A DNA stretch of 64,000 nt. Origin: Psychrobacillus sp. NEAU-3TGS. Its GTDB lineage: Bacteria > Bacillota > Bacilli > Bacillales_A > Planococcaceae. Position numbers and translations under genes: made by a program. The notes beneath the pieces are model-generated. The model saw nothing but the letters and a program-made list of their open reading frames with translations, had not been told where the DNA came from and made no database searches. Of this stretch, positions 34,771 through 43,412 are shown one piece after another; positions within the stretch are counted from its first letter, which is position 1; each line of letters opens with the position of its first letter. The DNA lies in assembly GCF_029955155.1 (NCBI RefSeq), contig NZ_JAPNOZ010000011.1, positions 496,001 through 560,000 on the forward strand, read 5' to 3'.

Positions 34771-35094
34771 GAATGTGCCTCAAAGTATCACAGTATCGTT
34801 AAAGTATTATGATGTTTTATGGCAAGAATTTACGGAACTTTAATATTCATGGGGGAAAAGGTAATGAACTGTAAATCAGAAGAATGGGAGAAGTGAATAT
34901 AAGGTATCCCCTTTTTATGTAGTAAATGCTATTTATATTTTTTTGGTTCCATCGACCAATTTATATCCATACAAACAATTCTGATGATTGACATGCCCAT
35001 TTAAATAAACTTCTTTTGACATAAACCATGAATTTCCTCTCATATAATATCAGAGAAGAAATATTGTAATGAATGTTAATAATGGGGGATGTAT

Positions 35095-35712
35095 TTGCTT
35101 AATCAAGATCTATTTATTTTACAATTAGGCACTGGTCTGTTTTGGATAATTACATACATACTCATTATCAAACGTGGATTTCAAGATAAGAAATATGGAA
35201 TGCCTATGGTAGCAATTTGTGCAAATATATCATGGGAATTCATCTTCCTATTTATCTATCCACCTGATGATCCGCAAAGATTAATCACGAGCATTTGGTT
35301 CGTACTGGACATTATTATTCTGATTCAATTTTTAATCTTTGGCCGTCAGGAATTCAAAAGATTTATATCAGCAAGGTTTTTCTATTTATCTTTTTTTCTG
35401 ACACTAGGAGTAAGCTTTCTAATAATTATTGCGATGACACTTGAATTTCATGATGTGGAAGGAAAATATGCTGCTTTTGCACAAAATTTAATGATGTCCG
35501 GACTGTTTATCTCGTTATTATTAAATAGAGGTAATTCGAGCGGTCAATCCATTTATATCGCAGTTTTTAAAATGCTAGGAACCCTATTAGCTTCTATTGC
35601 ATTCTTTTTATATTTTAGAACATACTTGATTACCATTCTCTCTATCGCTACTTTAATTTTTGATTTGATTTATATTGTTCTTTTATGGAAGTTAAATAAA
35701 AAAAGAGCGTAA
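35095..35712 (+). CDS. Seven-helix membrane protein, transmembrane terpene cyclase-like
   Basis: 205-residue protein made of about seven hydrophobic helices. ANISWEFIFLFIYPP near residues 45-60 and TSIWFVLDIIIL near 70-82 resemble the two acidic motifs (N-x-x-W-E and W-x-x-x-D) of the Pyr4/PaxB-type membrane terpene cyclases, which protonate a terpenoid epoxide or olefin. The TTG at 35095 is chosen because GGGGG is 6 bases upstream. An ATG at 35089 overlaps that site. No prenyltransferase is nearby, so the substrate is open. The assignment rests on motif pattern alone. Confidence 0.55.
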   Translation: MLNQDLFILQLGTGLFWIITYILIIKRGFQDKKYGMPMVAICANISWEFIFLFIYPPDDPQRLITSIWFVLDIIILIQFLIFGRQEFKRFISARFFYLSFFLTLGVSFLIIIAMTLEFHDVEGKYAAFAQNLMMSGLFISLLLNRGNSSGQSIYIAVFKMLGTLLASIAFFLYFRTYLITILSIATLIFDLIYIVLLWKLNKKRA

Positions 35713-35748
35713 GAGTGTCAGGGTTCTCCTGAATGGAAAACCCTTCAC

Positions 35749-36651
35749 TCAAGCTCGTGGGTGAAACTGTTTATAAACCTCTTTCAAACGTTTTTTGCTT
35801 ACATGCGTGTAAATTTGTGTAGTAGAAATATCGGAATGCCCGAGCATTTCTTGAACGGCACGTAAATCCGCCCCATTTTCGATAAGATGGGTGGCAAATG
35901 AATGTCTAAGTACATGTGGTGTAATGTCTTTTTGAATGCCTGCACTTTGTACATGCTTATTTAACAGCTTCCAAATACCTTGCCTAGTTAATCGCTTACC
36001 TCGTTGACTAATAAAAATAGCATCTGTTCGTTCCGCTTGTTTTAATAACTTCGGTCTTGCTTCCTCTAAATACCTCTCACATGCACGGATTGCCGCACCG
36101 CCAAGCGGGATGATTCGCTCTTTACCACCTTTACCGAATACTCGGACAAAACCCATCGTTAAATGTAAGTCTTCTAAATCTAAATTTAAGCATTCGCTTA
36201 TCCGCATACCACTTGCATACATCAACTCAAACATCGCCAAATCACGAACTCCTTGAGGCTTGGACAAATCGATACTATCCAATAATTTCGTTAGCTCTTC
36301 TACCGATAAAAAATTTGGCAGCTTTTGTTCGATTTGAGGTAGCTCTAGATGAATTGTTGGATCTTTAGTTGTCACTTTTTCACGTAGTAAAAACTGATGG
36401 AACGATCGGATGGAGGAAATATGTCTTGCAATCGTGCGTGCAGACTTACCTTCTTCTTTTAATTTTCGTAGGTGAACCAAAATATGTTGTCGCTCGACAA
36501 GGTCTAAATTATGTAATTGTTGCGTTTCCAATACGGACTGTATGTAATCGACTAAATCTTTTTTATAAGATACTAATGTGTTTTCCGCAAGCTGGCGTTC
36601 CATTCGTAAAAAATGTATATAATCTTCTAAATGCACTAATCCGTTTTTCAA
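35749..36651 (-). CDS. xerD: Site-specific tyrosine recombinase XerD
   Basis: 300-residue tyrosine recombinase which, with XerC, resolves chromosome dimers at dif. The N-terminal SAM-like domain (LAENTLVSYKKDLVDY) is followed by the catalytic domain with Arg in ASGMRISECLNL, the HVLRHSFATHLIENG box, the His in LGHSDISTTQIY and the Tyr nucleophile in IYTHVS. The TTG start has GGGAGG upstream. Next to fur and deoB as ripX is in B. subtilis, supporting XerD rather than XerC. Confidence 0.93.
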   Translation of the reverse strand: MKNGLVHLEDYIHFLRMERQLAENTLVSYKKDLVDYIQSVLETQQLHNLDLVERQHILVHLRKLKEEGKSARTIARHISSIRSFHQFLLREKVTTKDPTIHLELPQIEQKLPNFLSVEELTKLLDSIDLSKPQGVRDLAMFELMYASGMRISECLNLDLEDLHLTMGFVRVFGKGGKERIIPLGGAAIRACERYLEEARPKLLKQAERTDAIFISQRGKRLTRQGIWKLLNKHVQSAGIQKDITPHVLRHSFATHLIENGADLRAVQEMLGHSDISTTQIYTHVSKKRLKEVYKQFHPRA

Positions 36652-36668
36652 AAAAGAACCTCCCTATG

Positions 36669-36700
36669 AAAAAAAGGACAGCATATGCTATCCTTTTTTC
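36669..36700. terminator. Terminator of fur
   Basis: AAAAGGACAGCATA / TGCTATCCTTTT stem with T-runs on both strands, directly after the fur stop and before xerD on the minus strand. Confidence 0.8.
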
Positions 36701-36702
36701 GA

Positions 36703-37143
36703 TTATTTATCTTGGCAGCGATGACATACTCCGTGAAACGTTAATCGATGGTCTTTTATTTTAAAGTTCCATTTACTTTCCACAATTGCTTCCACGTCTT
36801 CTAATAAGTCTTCTTGAATTTCATCTACTGCACCACATTCGATACATACTAAGTGATGATGGAAATGTGCTGCCCCTTCTTGTCTTAAATCGTATCGGGA
36901 TACACCATCTCCAAATTGAATTTTGTCGACGACATTCAATTCATTCAATAATTCAAGTGTTCGATACACTGTTGCAAGTCCAATATCTGGTGATTTTTCT
37001 CTTACTAATAAAAATACATCTTCCGCACTTAAATGGTCTTCTTCGTTTTCAAGCAAAACACGAACAGTCGATTCTCGCTGCGGCGTCAGTTTATAGCCCG
37101 CACCAGATAATTGTTTTTTAATACGATCAATACGGCTTTCCAT
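36703..37143 (-). CDS. fur: Ferric uptake regulator Fur
   Basis: 146-residue Fur-family metal-dependent repressor. The winged helix has YKLTPQRESTVRVLLE and DIGLATVYRTLELLNE. The metal sites are AAHFHHHLVCIECGAVDEI and the C-terminal CHRCQDK, so both CxxC pairs for structural zinc are present. Fur, rather than PerR or Zur, is suggested by the xerD-fur neighbourhood shared with B. subtilis. AGGGGGGC precedes the ATG. Confidence 0.9.
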   Translation of the reverse strand: MESRIDRIKKQLSGAGYKLTPQRESTVRVLLENEEDHLSAEDVFLLVREKSPDIGLATVYRTLELLNELNVVDKIQFGDGVSRYDLRQEGAAHFHHHLVCIECGAVDEIQEDLLEDVEAIVESKWNFKIKDHRLTFHGVCHRCQDK

Positions 37144-37167
37144 ATGACGCCCCCCTAAACTTCTTTC

Positions 37168-37197
37168 ATTATACCAAAAAATGAATTCTCATTACAA
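37168..37197 (-). promoter_or_regulatory. Sigma-A promoter of fur
   Basis: Minus strand TTGTAA, 18 bases, TATAAT, 25 bp before the fur start. The spacer contains TGAGAATTCA, similar to part of a Fur-family box. Confidence 0.6.
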
Positions 37198-37206
37198 GAC
37201 ATTCAC

Positions 37207-37223
37207 TTAATAATAATTATTAA
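37207..37223. promoter_or_regulatory. Palindromic Fur/PerR-type box
   Basis: TTAATAATAATTATTAA is a perfect 17-bp palindrome with the 7-1-7 shape used by Fur-family regulators (PerR consensus TTATAATNATTATAA). It lies 10 bp upstream of the fur -35 hexamer. PerR control of fur is known in B. subtilis. AT-richness lowers confidence. Confidence 0.45.
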
Positions 37224-37229
37224 AAGGAA

Positions 37230-37697
37230 CTAATTATTAAATAATATAAATGGTATAAAGAAGAACTCTATAATAATAACAATTATATAGAAGGAAAGCG
37301 AGAATACATTGACCCGGTTTGCAAGCGCTAGAAGAAGTAAACAATAGATGAGTTGAAATGGGAACCACCAAAACACATAAGGAAACGTAGATTCCTGTGT
37401 TTGAAGCAAGTAACTAGAGGCAAACCCGTAAAACGTAATGCGAAAAGCACAAAGGATTAAGATGAGCTTGCGCAAATAACGATGCTGGTAAAACAAAAAG
37501 AATACAACAGCAATCATGATATGCGGGAAAATAGTTTCCAGAAAAGTAGGTTGTTCTAATAATAGAACACGTGCGTCCAGGAGATTAATAATCCATTGCT
37601 GCTGTTCTGGTGTGCTTTTTTCAAAGAGATATAAACCACCGATAAAGCTAAAAACGAGTACGCATAGTGAAATGAGAATAGTATAAGACTGGTTCAA
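37230..37697 (-). CDS. Integral membrane protein at the SpoIIM position
   Basis: 155-residue protein with four to five hydrophobic helices (about residues 5-25, 57-72, 77-97, 105-130, 133-153). It sits between fur and nudF, exactly where B. subtilis has spoIIM, and its later part (FRITFYGFASSYLL, then PFQLIYCLLLLALA) loosely recalls the SpoIIM segment GFTVGFLV...PQNILLVPIYL. It is about 60 residues shorter than SpoIIM and lacks its N-terminal part. It could be a divergent, shortened SpoIIM or an unrelated membrane protein. The TTG start has GGGAGGTG upstream. Confidence 0.5.
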   Translation of the reverse strand: MNQSYTILISLCVLVFSFIGGLYLFEKSTPEQQQWIINLLDARVLLLEQPTFLETIFPHIMIAVVFFLFYQHRYLRKLILILCAFRITFYGFASSYLLQTQESTFPYVFWWFPFQLIYCLLLLALANRVNVFSLSFYIIVIIIEFFFIPFILFNN

Positions 37698-37753
37698 GTT
37701 GGAACACCTCCCTATCTACTCTCATCATATGCTTGTACCACGATTAAAGATGT

Positions 37754-38296
37754 CTACTTTAAGTAGTTTTTTACCCAAAGAAATGCAAAAGCAGTCTTTG
37801 CATCATATATTTCTTTTCTATCAATCATAGATTCCATTTCGTCTAATGACACATGCATCAATTCGACAAATTCATCTTCATCCATATCTACTTTCTCTTC
37901 CAGTTCCACAATATTTTCAGCTAAGTAGATATGGATAATTTCATCAGCAAATCCTGGAGATGTGGCAAATGATTGAATGTATTGCAGCTTGTTTGTTGTA
38001 TACCCTGTCTCTTCTTCTAGCTCCCTTAAAGCAGTTACTTCCGGCGCTTCATTGGGCTCGATTTTTCCAGCAGGTATTTCAATAATAGAACGTTCTAAAG
38101 CTTTTCGATATTGTTCGACTAAAATGATCTTTTTGTCTTGGGTAAGCGCAATAACTGCAACCGCTCCTGGATGCTTCACTATTTCTCTTTTACCAGTTTG
38201 GCCATCCGGTAATTCTACGTCATCTACTTGTAAAGTGATAATTCTACCTTTAAACTTTTGTTCTGTTTGAATAGTTTTTTCCTCGAATTTTTTCAT
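37754..38296 (-). CDS. nudF: ADP-ribose pyrophosphatase (Nudix)
   Basis: 180-residue Nudix hydrolase that splits ADP-ribose to AMP and ribose-5-phosphate. The Nudix box GKIEPNEAPEVTALRELEEETGY (shown in part as REx2EExGx: RELEEETGY) lies near residues 85-107, preceded by VEQYRKALERSIIEIPAGK, and the aspartate-rich tail is typical of NudF. The ATG at 38296 with AAAGGA upstream is chosen over the open frame to 38380. Divergent from yqkF with about 70 bp between them. Confidence 0.92.
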   Translation of the reverse strand: MKKFEEKTIQTEQKFKGRIITLQVDDVELPDGQTGKREIVKHPGAVAVIALTQDKKIILVEQYRKALERSIIEIPAGKIEPNEAPEVTALRELEEETGYTTNKLQYIQSFATSPGFADEIIHIYLAENIVELEEKVDMDEDEFVELMHVSLDEMESMIDRKEIYDAKTAFAFLWVKNYLK

Positions 38297-38365
38297 TTTT
38301 TCATTTCCTTTCATTTGAAACTGTCTTGCTCTCATTGTACCATGAAGAAAAGGACGTGATACAAA

Positions 38366-39268
38366 ATGAAAAAAAGACAACTAGGAAATAGTAAAATTTT
38401 CGTTTCGGAAATAGGCTTTGGTTGTATGTCACTACCAACCAATCAAAAAGATGCGGATCAAATTATACAAACAGCCCTCGATCATGGCATCAATTATTTC
38501 GATACCGCAGATTTATACAATCACGGAGAAAATGAAAAAATCGTAGGGAATGCACTTAAAGATAACCGAGAGCAAATCATTTTAGCAACCAAGGTTGGCA
38601 ATCGCATGAACGAATCAGGAGACGGTTGGTCATGGGATCCATCGAAAAAATGGATCACAACTGCTATCCACGAATCTTTAAAACGACTACAAACCGATTA
38701 TATTGACGTATACCAATTGCATGGCGGCACAATGGAAGACGATGCAGATGAAGTAATTGACACGATGGAATCACTAAAAAAAGAAGGCATTATACGAGAA
38801 TACGGAATTTCTTCAATCCGACCGAATGTAATCGACCGCTTTCTAAAGAATAGTAATGCCATTTCTGTCATGATGCAATATAGTTTACTAGATAGAAGAC
38901 CAGAAGAATGGTTACCACTACTTGAGGAACATCAAGCTTCCTTACTTACTCGAGGCACTCTAGCAAAAGGATTATTAACTGCAGAAGGGCTTGAACGGGC
39001 TAATAAAACAGGTGAATATCTGACCTATTCCAGTGAGGATTTGCTAAAAACCATTGAACAGTTACAAGCATTGGATGCACCAATCAATGCAATTGCACTT
39101 CACCATGTCCTCGATCAAAAAGCCACCGGATCAATGATAATTGGTGCAAGCAGTATAGATCAGCTTTTAGAAACGATGGAAGCTTACAATACGGATGTTT
39201 CTAAGGATGTTTTATTAAAGGCACGAGAAATAACCAAACAATATGTGTATACAGAGCATCGGGCTTAA
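38366..39268 (+). CDS. yqkF: Aldo/keto reductase (YqkF-like)
   Basis: 300-residue NADPH-dependent aldo-keto reductase with a TIM barrel. NYFDTADLYNHGENE holds the catalytic Asp and Tyr, ATKVGNR the Lys, and DVYQLHGG the His. The C-terminal cofactor loop is MIIGASSIDQLLE. Divergent from nudF as in B. subtilis (yqkF-yqkG). Natural substrate unknown. Confidence 0.88.
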   Translation: MKKRQLGNSKIFVSEIGFGCMSLPTNQKDADQIIQTALDHGINYFDTADLYNHGENEKIVGNALKDNREQIILATKVGNRMNESGDGWSWDPSKKWITTAIHESLKRLQTDYIDVYQLHGGTMEDDADEVIDTMESLKKEGIIREYGISSIRPNVIDRFLKNSNAISVMMQYSLLDRRPEEWLPLLEEHQASLLTRGTLAKGLLTAEGLERANKTGEYLTYSSEDLLKTIEQLQALDAPINAIALHHVLDQKATGSMIIGASSIDQLLETMEAYNTDVSKDVLLKAREITKQYVYTEHRA

Positions 39269-39276
39269 CAATAGGA

Positions 39277-39305
39277 AACCCGCTGAACATGCAGTTCAGC
39301 GGGTT
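39277..39305 (+). terminator. Terminator of yqkF
   Basis: Perfect 12-bp stem AACCCGCTGAAC / GTTCAGCGGGTT with a 5-base loop, 8 bp after the yqkF stop. The T-tail is poor (CTATGTGG). Confidence 0.65.
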
Positions 39306-39324
39306 CTATGTGGTTATTGGTGTG

Positions 39325-39398
39325 ATCTTGCGATTTGGAGAGTCTATCTTGCGATTCTAGGCCGGTATCTTGCGATTTGACCATGGTATCTTGCGATT
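39325..39398. repeat. ATCTTGCGATT array (exact 21-bp period)
   Basis: Four identical 11-bp cores ATCTTGCGATT start at 39325, 39346, 39367 and 39388, exactly 21 bp apart, with unrelated 10-base spacers. It fills the gap between the converging yqkF and HAD genes and ends 9 bp before the HAD stop codon. On the minus strand it would read as SQD heptads, but no ribosome site or homologue supports coding. Confidence 0.9.
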
Positions 39399-39407
39399 CG
39401 AAGAAAG

Positions 39408-40073
39408 CTACCCCATATTTAGCTGTTTGATAAGCTTTGGAAGCTCCCCTAAATCCTCCACTACAAAATCCGTCTGAAAAGCATCCCATTGAAAATCTTT
39501 TTTCCAAATCCCTTTAATTCCTACAGATTGCGAAGCCCTCACATCATTATCGGGATGATCTCCAACAAAAACGCTCTGAGAGGCAGTTACATTCAACCTT
39601 TCTAATGCCCTTTCAAAAATTGCAGGATCTGGTTTCTTAAGCCCTTCTGTTTCAGATATTAAAATTGCGTCAAAATACTTTTCAATCCCGAGAGCCAATA
39701 TATTGTCCATCTGAAATTGTCCGAACCCATTCGTAATCATCCCTAAAACATGACCATTCGTTTTCAGCTCTTTCAACATACGATGAAGATTTGAAAAAGG
39801 AACGCAATGTTGCTTAAATTCACTTATGTAATCTTTCAGCAGATACTCCCAATCTATTTCTAATTTATATTCTTCCACTAATTGTTGATACACTTTATCT
39901 TTCCACACATATCCTCGACAATCTAACTCTATGAATCTATTCATATACTCCTCTTTAGGTATATGCCCTACATAATTACTAATTCGTTCGTATTGATTAT
40001 CAATAAATTTCTTTACGGATGCATCTCGGTCAAGTAATGTCCCATCCAAATCAAATAATACCGCTTGAATCAT
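39408..40073 (-). CDS. HAD-family hydrolase
   Basis: 221-residue haloacid dehalogenase-superfamily phosphatase. Motif I VLFDLDGTLLD (nucleophile Asp8, acid/base Asp10), motif II MITNGF, motif III KKPDPAIFERAL and motif IV VFVGDHPDNDVRAS are intact, with a helical cap between motifs I and II. Probably a small sugar- or nucleotide-phosphate phosphatase; the substrate cannot be set. Gene follows the DUF4181 gene after 16 bp in one unit. Confidence 0.87.
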   Translation of the reverse strand: MIQAVLFDLDGTLLDRDASVKKFIDNQYERISNYVGHIPKEEYMNRFIELDCRGYVWKDKVYQQLVEEYKLEIDWEYLLKDYISEFKQHCVPFSNLHRMLKELKTNGHVLGMITNGFGQFQMDNILALGIEKYFDAILISETEGLKKPDPAIFERALERLNVTASQSVFVGDHPDNDVRASQSVGIKGIWKKDFQWDAFQTDFVVEDLGELPKLIKQLNMG

Positions 40074-40089
40074 CCAACTATCCCCTGTC

Positions 40090-40500
40090 CTAATTAATCA
40101 ACCCCAAAAAGTTTGTTTGTGCAAACGTAAAGATAATGATGACCATAAACAACATTTCACTCAATGTGTAAAGATAATCTCTTCGATTAGTAGCGTATTT
40201 CCATTCCATAAAAACACGCACTAATTGTCCCAAGACAAAGATGATAGATAATACTCCCAAAAAGTACCATGGGTTATTTGCTAATTGGGGATATTCAATC
40301 TTCCCCATATTGAAAACTATAAATACTATAATAAAAGCAATAAGTAGTATCCAATCTAACTTTTTATGTAGCTCATTTACATAGTTATTAGAAAAAATTC
40401 GTTTCTTTTCTACCTTCAACACCTTTGCCATTATTCTATTAAAAATAAACATTACTAAAAACATAGCAACAATGAACAGGAAAATCTTTCCGAGCAACAT
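40090..40500 (-). CDS. DUF4181-like membrane protein
   Basis: 136-residue protein with four hydrophobic helices (residues about 3-22, 50-66, 80-98, 115-133). The FSNNYVNELHKKLDWILLI segment resembles the DUF4181 family of small Bacillales membrane proteins, function unknown. It is upstream of and close to the HAD gene. The gene-free stretch to the right (40501-40831) holds a 36-codon frame and the clpE terminator. Confidence 0.65.
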   Translation of the reverse strand: MLLGKIFLFIVAMFLVMFIFNRIMAKVLKVEKKRIFSNNYVNELHKKLDWILLIAFIIVFIVFNMGKIEYPQLANNPWYFLGVLSIIFVLGQLVRVFMEWKYATNRRDYLYTLSEMLFMVIIIFTFAQTNFLGLIN

Positions 40501-40684
40501 TTTATATCCCCTTCCATTAGTGGTAGTTATTTCTATCTTTTTTCAGTTTAACATAAAAGTTGGCCACTTTATTGAATATTTCAGTCTATTCTTGCATTAG
40601 CGCGAAACGGGCGCGACATAGACCTGCAAGATGCCTGTTACAGCTTCAAATACTGGCGTTATATAATCAGATCAACTTAAAAGC

Positions 40685-40795
40685 ATGGATATAAAAGCGA
40701 GATCACTAAAATTAAAAGAAACATTATCTAGCAATAAAGATTTAGAAGTTGTTATCGAAGAATGCTTGGCGAAAATTAAAACATTAGTAAATTAA
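40685..40795 (+). other. 36-codon open frame, possible gene remnant
   Basis: ATG-started frame giving MDIKARSLKLKETLSSNKDL and ending IEECLAKIKTLVN, with helical composition. No ribosome site precedes it, and the stop lies inside a terminator hairpin. It may be the tail of a decayed gene. Low support as an expressed gene. Confidence 0.25.
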
Positions 40796-40824
40796 CACCC
40801 CCTGAAAAATTTCAGGGGGTGTTA
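40793..40824. terminator. Terminator of clpE
   Basis: TAACACCCCCTGAAA / TTCAGGGGGTGTTA, a 14-bp stem with a tiny loop, 8 bp after the clpE stop on the minus strand. Both tails are only moderately T-rich. Confidence 0.75.
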
Positions 40825-40831
40825 ATTGTCA

Positions 40832-42955
40832 TTATGCTTTTCGAACAACGATTTCTTCATCCACAACATCTACATAGACCTTTTCCATAGACTCTTCTTC
40901 CAAAATAAGATCTGTTAAAGGATCTTCAATTTTGTCTTGAATCACTCTACGAAGTGGTCGAGCACCGAACCGTTTGTCGTAACCCAGTTTAACCAATGCA
41001 TGTTTTGCTTCCGAAGAAATGGTTATTTCCATATTATTTTCTGCAATCGTTTCTTGTAAATCTTCCAACATCAAGTCCACGATCGCTAGTAAATTTTCTT
41101 CTGTTAGTTCATTGAATGCAACGATTGCATCGAAACGGTTAAGAAATTCAGGTTTGAAATAAGCACCTAGTGTTTCGAGCATGTTGACGGATTCATGTAC
41201 TGCTTGATTAAACCCGACACTTACTTTTTTGTCGCCTGTTCCAGCGTTACTTGTCATAATGATAACAGTATCTTTAAAGCTGACTGTTCGGCCTTGTGAA
41301 TCCGTTAATCTACCATCTTCCATTATTTGCAGGAACATATTTTGCACATCTGGATGTGCCTTTTCTATTTCATCCAACAGTAAAATGGAATATGGATTAC
41401 GGCGAACACGTTCTGTCAGTTGACCTGCTTCTTCATGACCTACATAACCTGGTGGCGAACCAATAATTTTAGATACAGAATGTTTCTCCATATATTCACT
41501 CATATCGAGACGGATCAACATATCTCGTGAACCAAATAGTTCCTCTGCTAGCACTTTCGTAATCTCCGTTTTACCGACACCTGTTGGACCGACAAACAAG
41601 AATGAGCCAATTGGGCGATCTTTCGATTTGAGTCCTGCACGGCTACGACGGATGGCTTTAGCAATTTTGTCTACCGCATCTTCTTGGCCAATCACTTTTA
41701 TGCCAAGGTTTTCTGCAATCCCCTTCATTTTTGCTTGCTCTGCCGCTTGTAGTTTCGTCACAGGAATTCCTGTTTTTTCTTCGACGATTAATTCGATATC
41801 TGCAACCGTCACTTCTACTTGAGGAGTGTCCCCATTTTGTTTTGCTTGCTCTAATTGTTTACGCAATTGGATTTCCTCCATACGTAAATTTGCTGCTCTC
41901 TCGTAGTCTTCTTTTTCTGCAGCTTGTTCTTTTTGTTGTATTACTTCGTTAAGACGAGTGTTGATTGAATCTGAATCCGCTATCGTATGTGTTAAGTTTA
42001 AGCGCGCCCCTACTTCGTCCATCAAGTCGATTGCTTTGTCTGGTAAAAATCGATCTTGAATATAACGTTGCGATAAAGTAACAAAAGCTTCTATCGCTTC
42101 ATCCGAATAGCGTACTCCGTGGTAGTTCTCATAACGATCCTTAACACCATTTAATATATGAATCGCATCTTCAGTAGACGGTTCCTTCACCATTATTGGT
42201 TGGAAGCGGCGCTCAAGAGCAGCGTCTTTTTCGATTAGACGATATTCTTTCAACGTAGTTGCACCGATTAGTTGCATTTCGCCACGTGCTAAAGCTGGTT
42301 TCAAAATATTCCCGGCATCCATTTTTGAACCTTCCGCAGTACCTGCTCCTACTAATAAATGAATTTCATCAATGAAGAGAATTACGTCTTTCCGCGTTTG
42401 AAGCTCTTCGATCAATTGTTTCATGCGTTCTTCGAATTGCCCGCGAATACCAGTGTTTGTTACTAGGGATGCGACATCTAGCAAGTACACTTGTTTATTC
42501 ATTAATTTTACTGGTACATCTCCTTCGTGGATCTTCACTGCAAGCCCCTCGGCGATCGCTGTTTTACCAACACCAGGCTCACCGATTAAGACCGGATTAT
42601 TTTTATTTCTTCGATTTAACGTTTCGATCACACGTTTTACTTCTTGGTCACGCCCGATGATTGGATCGATTCGGCCTTCCTTAGCATCGTTTGAAAGGTT
42701 TTTACCAAGTTGGTCTAACAAACTATTGCCTTGATGATTATCTGCCTGTCTTGTTTCTGTTCGTGCCTGATGACCACCATTAGATTGGAAAAATTGCTGT
42801 GCATCACTACTAAATGACGGTATTTTCCCTGCAGTCAATTGCGATTGAATATCTTGAAAACAAGTATGACATAGGTGCATTTGCATTCCTTGATGATTCA
42901 CTTGTACTTTTAAACTCATCGTTGCGTCGTTTTTTCCACAATGTTGACATTTCAT
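40832..42955 (-). CDS. clpE: ATP-dependent Clp protease subunit ClpE
   Basis: 707-residue Hsp100 unfoldase that feeds ClpP. The N-terminal zinc finger (CQHCGKND...CHTCFQDI) is the mark of ClpE. D1 has [13 protein letters not shown] and [13 protein letters not shown], a UVR-like linker ([20 protein letters not shown]) follows, then D2 has [29 protein letters not shown] and the C-terminal [10 protein letters not shown]. The ATG at 42955 follows GGGAGGA by 9 bases. The promoter carries two CtsR boxes, so heat and protein stress should induce it. Confidence 0.95.
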   Translation of the reverse strand: MKCQHCGKNDATMSLKVQVNHQGMQMHLCHTCFQDIQSQLTAGKIPSFSSDAQQFFQSNGGHQARTETRQADNHQGNSLLDQLGKNLSNDAKEGRIDPIIGRDQEVKRVIETLNRRNKNNPVLIGEPGVGKTAIAEGLAVKIHEGDVPVKLMNKQVYLLDVASLVTNTGIRGQFEERMKQLIEELQTRKDVILFIDEIHLLVGAGTAEGSKMDAGNILKPALARGEMQLIGATTLKEYRLIEKDAALERRFQPIMVKEPSTEDAIHILNGVKDRYENYHGVRYSDEAIEAFVTLSQRYIQDRFLPDKAIDLMDEVGARLNLTHTIADSDSINTRLNEVIQQKEQAAEKEDYERAANLRMEEIQLRKQLEQAKQNGDTPQVEVTVADIELIVEEKTGIPVTKLQAAEQAKMKGIAENLGIKVIGQEDAVDKIAKAIRRSRAGLKSKDRPIGSFLFVGPTGVGKTEITKVLAEELFGSRDMLIRLDMSEYMEKHSVSKIIGSPPGYVGHEEAGQLTERVRRNPYSILLLDEIEKAHPDVQNMFLQIMEDGRLTDSQGRTVSFKDTVIIMTSNAGTGDKKVSVGFNQAVHESVNMLETLGAYFKPEFLNRFDAIVAFNELTEENLLAIVDLMLEDLQETIAENNMEITISSEAKHALVKLGYDKRFGARPLRRVIQDKIEDPLTDLILEEESMEKVYVDVVDEEIVVRKA

Positions 42956-42985
42956 ATATATAATTCCTCCCAATAATCATTTGAC

Positions 42986-43002
42986 TTTGACTATCTTTAA
43001 CC
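42986..43002 (-). promoter_or_regulatory. CtsR box 1 of clpE
   Basis: Minus strand GGTTAAA-GAT-AGTCAAA, two direct heptads spaced three bases as in the CtsR operator (A/GGTCAAA-NAN-A/GGTCAAA), followed by a further GTCAAA. Lies between the promoter and the ribosome site. Confidence 0.8.
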
Positions 43003-43011
43003 TTTTACTTT

Positions 43012-43040
43012 AGTATACACTGACCTTTTTTGACTTTCAA
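43012..43040 (-). promoter_or_regulatory. Sigma-A promoter of clpE with CtsR box 2
   Basis: Minus strand TTGAAA, 17 bases, TATACT. A second CtsR heptad pair, AGTCAAA-AAA-GGTCAGT (43019-43035), fills the spacer, so repressor binding would block polymerase. Confidence 0.85.
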
Positions 43041-43087
43041 ATAATTTGCTTGGGTATATAAATTATCAAACATGAAATAATAACTAT

Positions 43088-43129
43088 TAAAAAACTGTCC
43101 AGAAATCTAATAACAGATTTCTGGACAGT
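43088..43129 (-). terminator. Terminator of yqkE
   Basis: Perfect 15-bp stem ACTGTCCAGAAATCT / AGATTTCTGGACAGT with a 6-base loop, then TTTTTT on the minus strand, 14 bp after the yqkE stop. Confidence 0.9.
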
Positions 43130-43142
43130 AATGGTACTTCTA

Positions 43143-43394
43143 TTAAAACTTCGAACCACCATATCCATACTCATCCAGTAGTTCTTCAAACGTTTTATTT
43201 TTTTCTTTTTGCTTTTTTTCAAAAGCTAGCTGAGCTTGTCTTTCTTCTTCTTTTGCTTGCTCTTCTGCTACTAGCTGTTTCTTTGTTTCTTTTAATTTAT
43301 CTAGTACATCAGAAGAAAGCTGATCGAATAGACCATTTCCCTCTTCTTTTTTTGCTGTTGGTTTTGCTTGTTGTTTTTGTTTTTTCTTTGCCAT
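43143..43394 (-). CDS. yqkE: YqkE-family protein
   Basis: 83-residue highly charged cytosolic protein, Lys/Glu/Gln-rich, starting MAKKKQKQQAKPTAKKEEG and ending with the family-typical KNKTFEELLDEYGYGGSKF. B. subtilis YqkE has no assigned function. The ATG at 43394 has AGAAGGTGA upstream. It follows the thiolase gene by 18 bp and is probably co-transcribed. Confidence 0.8.
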   Translation of the reverse strand: MAKKKQKQQAKPTAKKEEGNGLFDQLSSDVLDKLKETKKQLVAEEQAKEEERQAQLAFEKKQKEKNKTFEELLDEYGYGGSKF

Positions 43395-43412
43395 TTGGTT
43401 CACCTTCTTATA

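Noticed and set aside
39265..39507. 80-codon minus-strand frame with SQD heptads
   Set aside because: It is the translation of the 21-bp array plus an out-of-frame part of the HAD gene; no start signal, and overlap with a well-supported gene.
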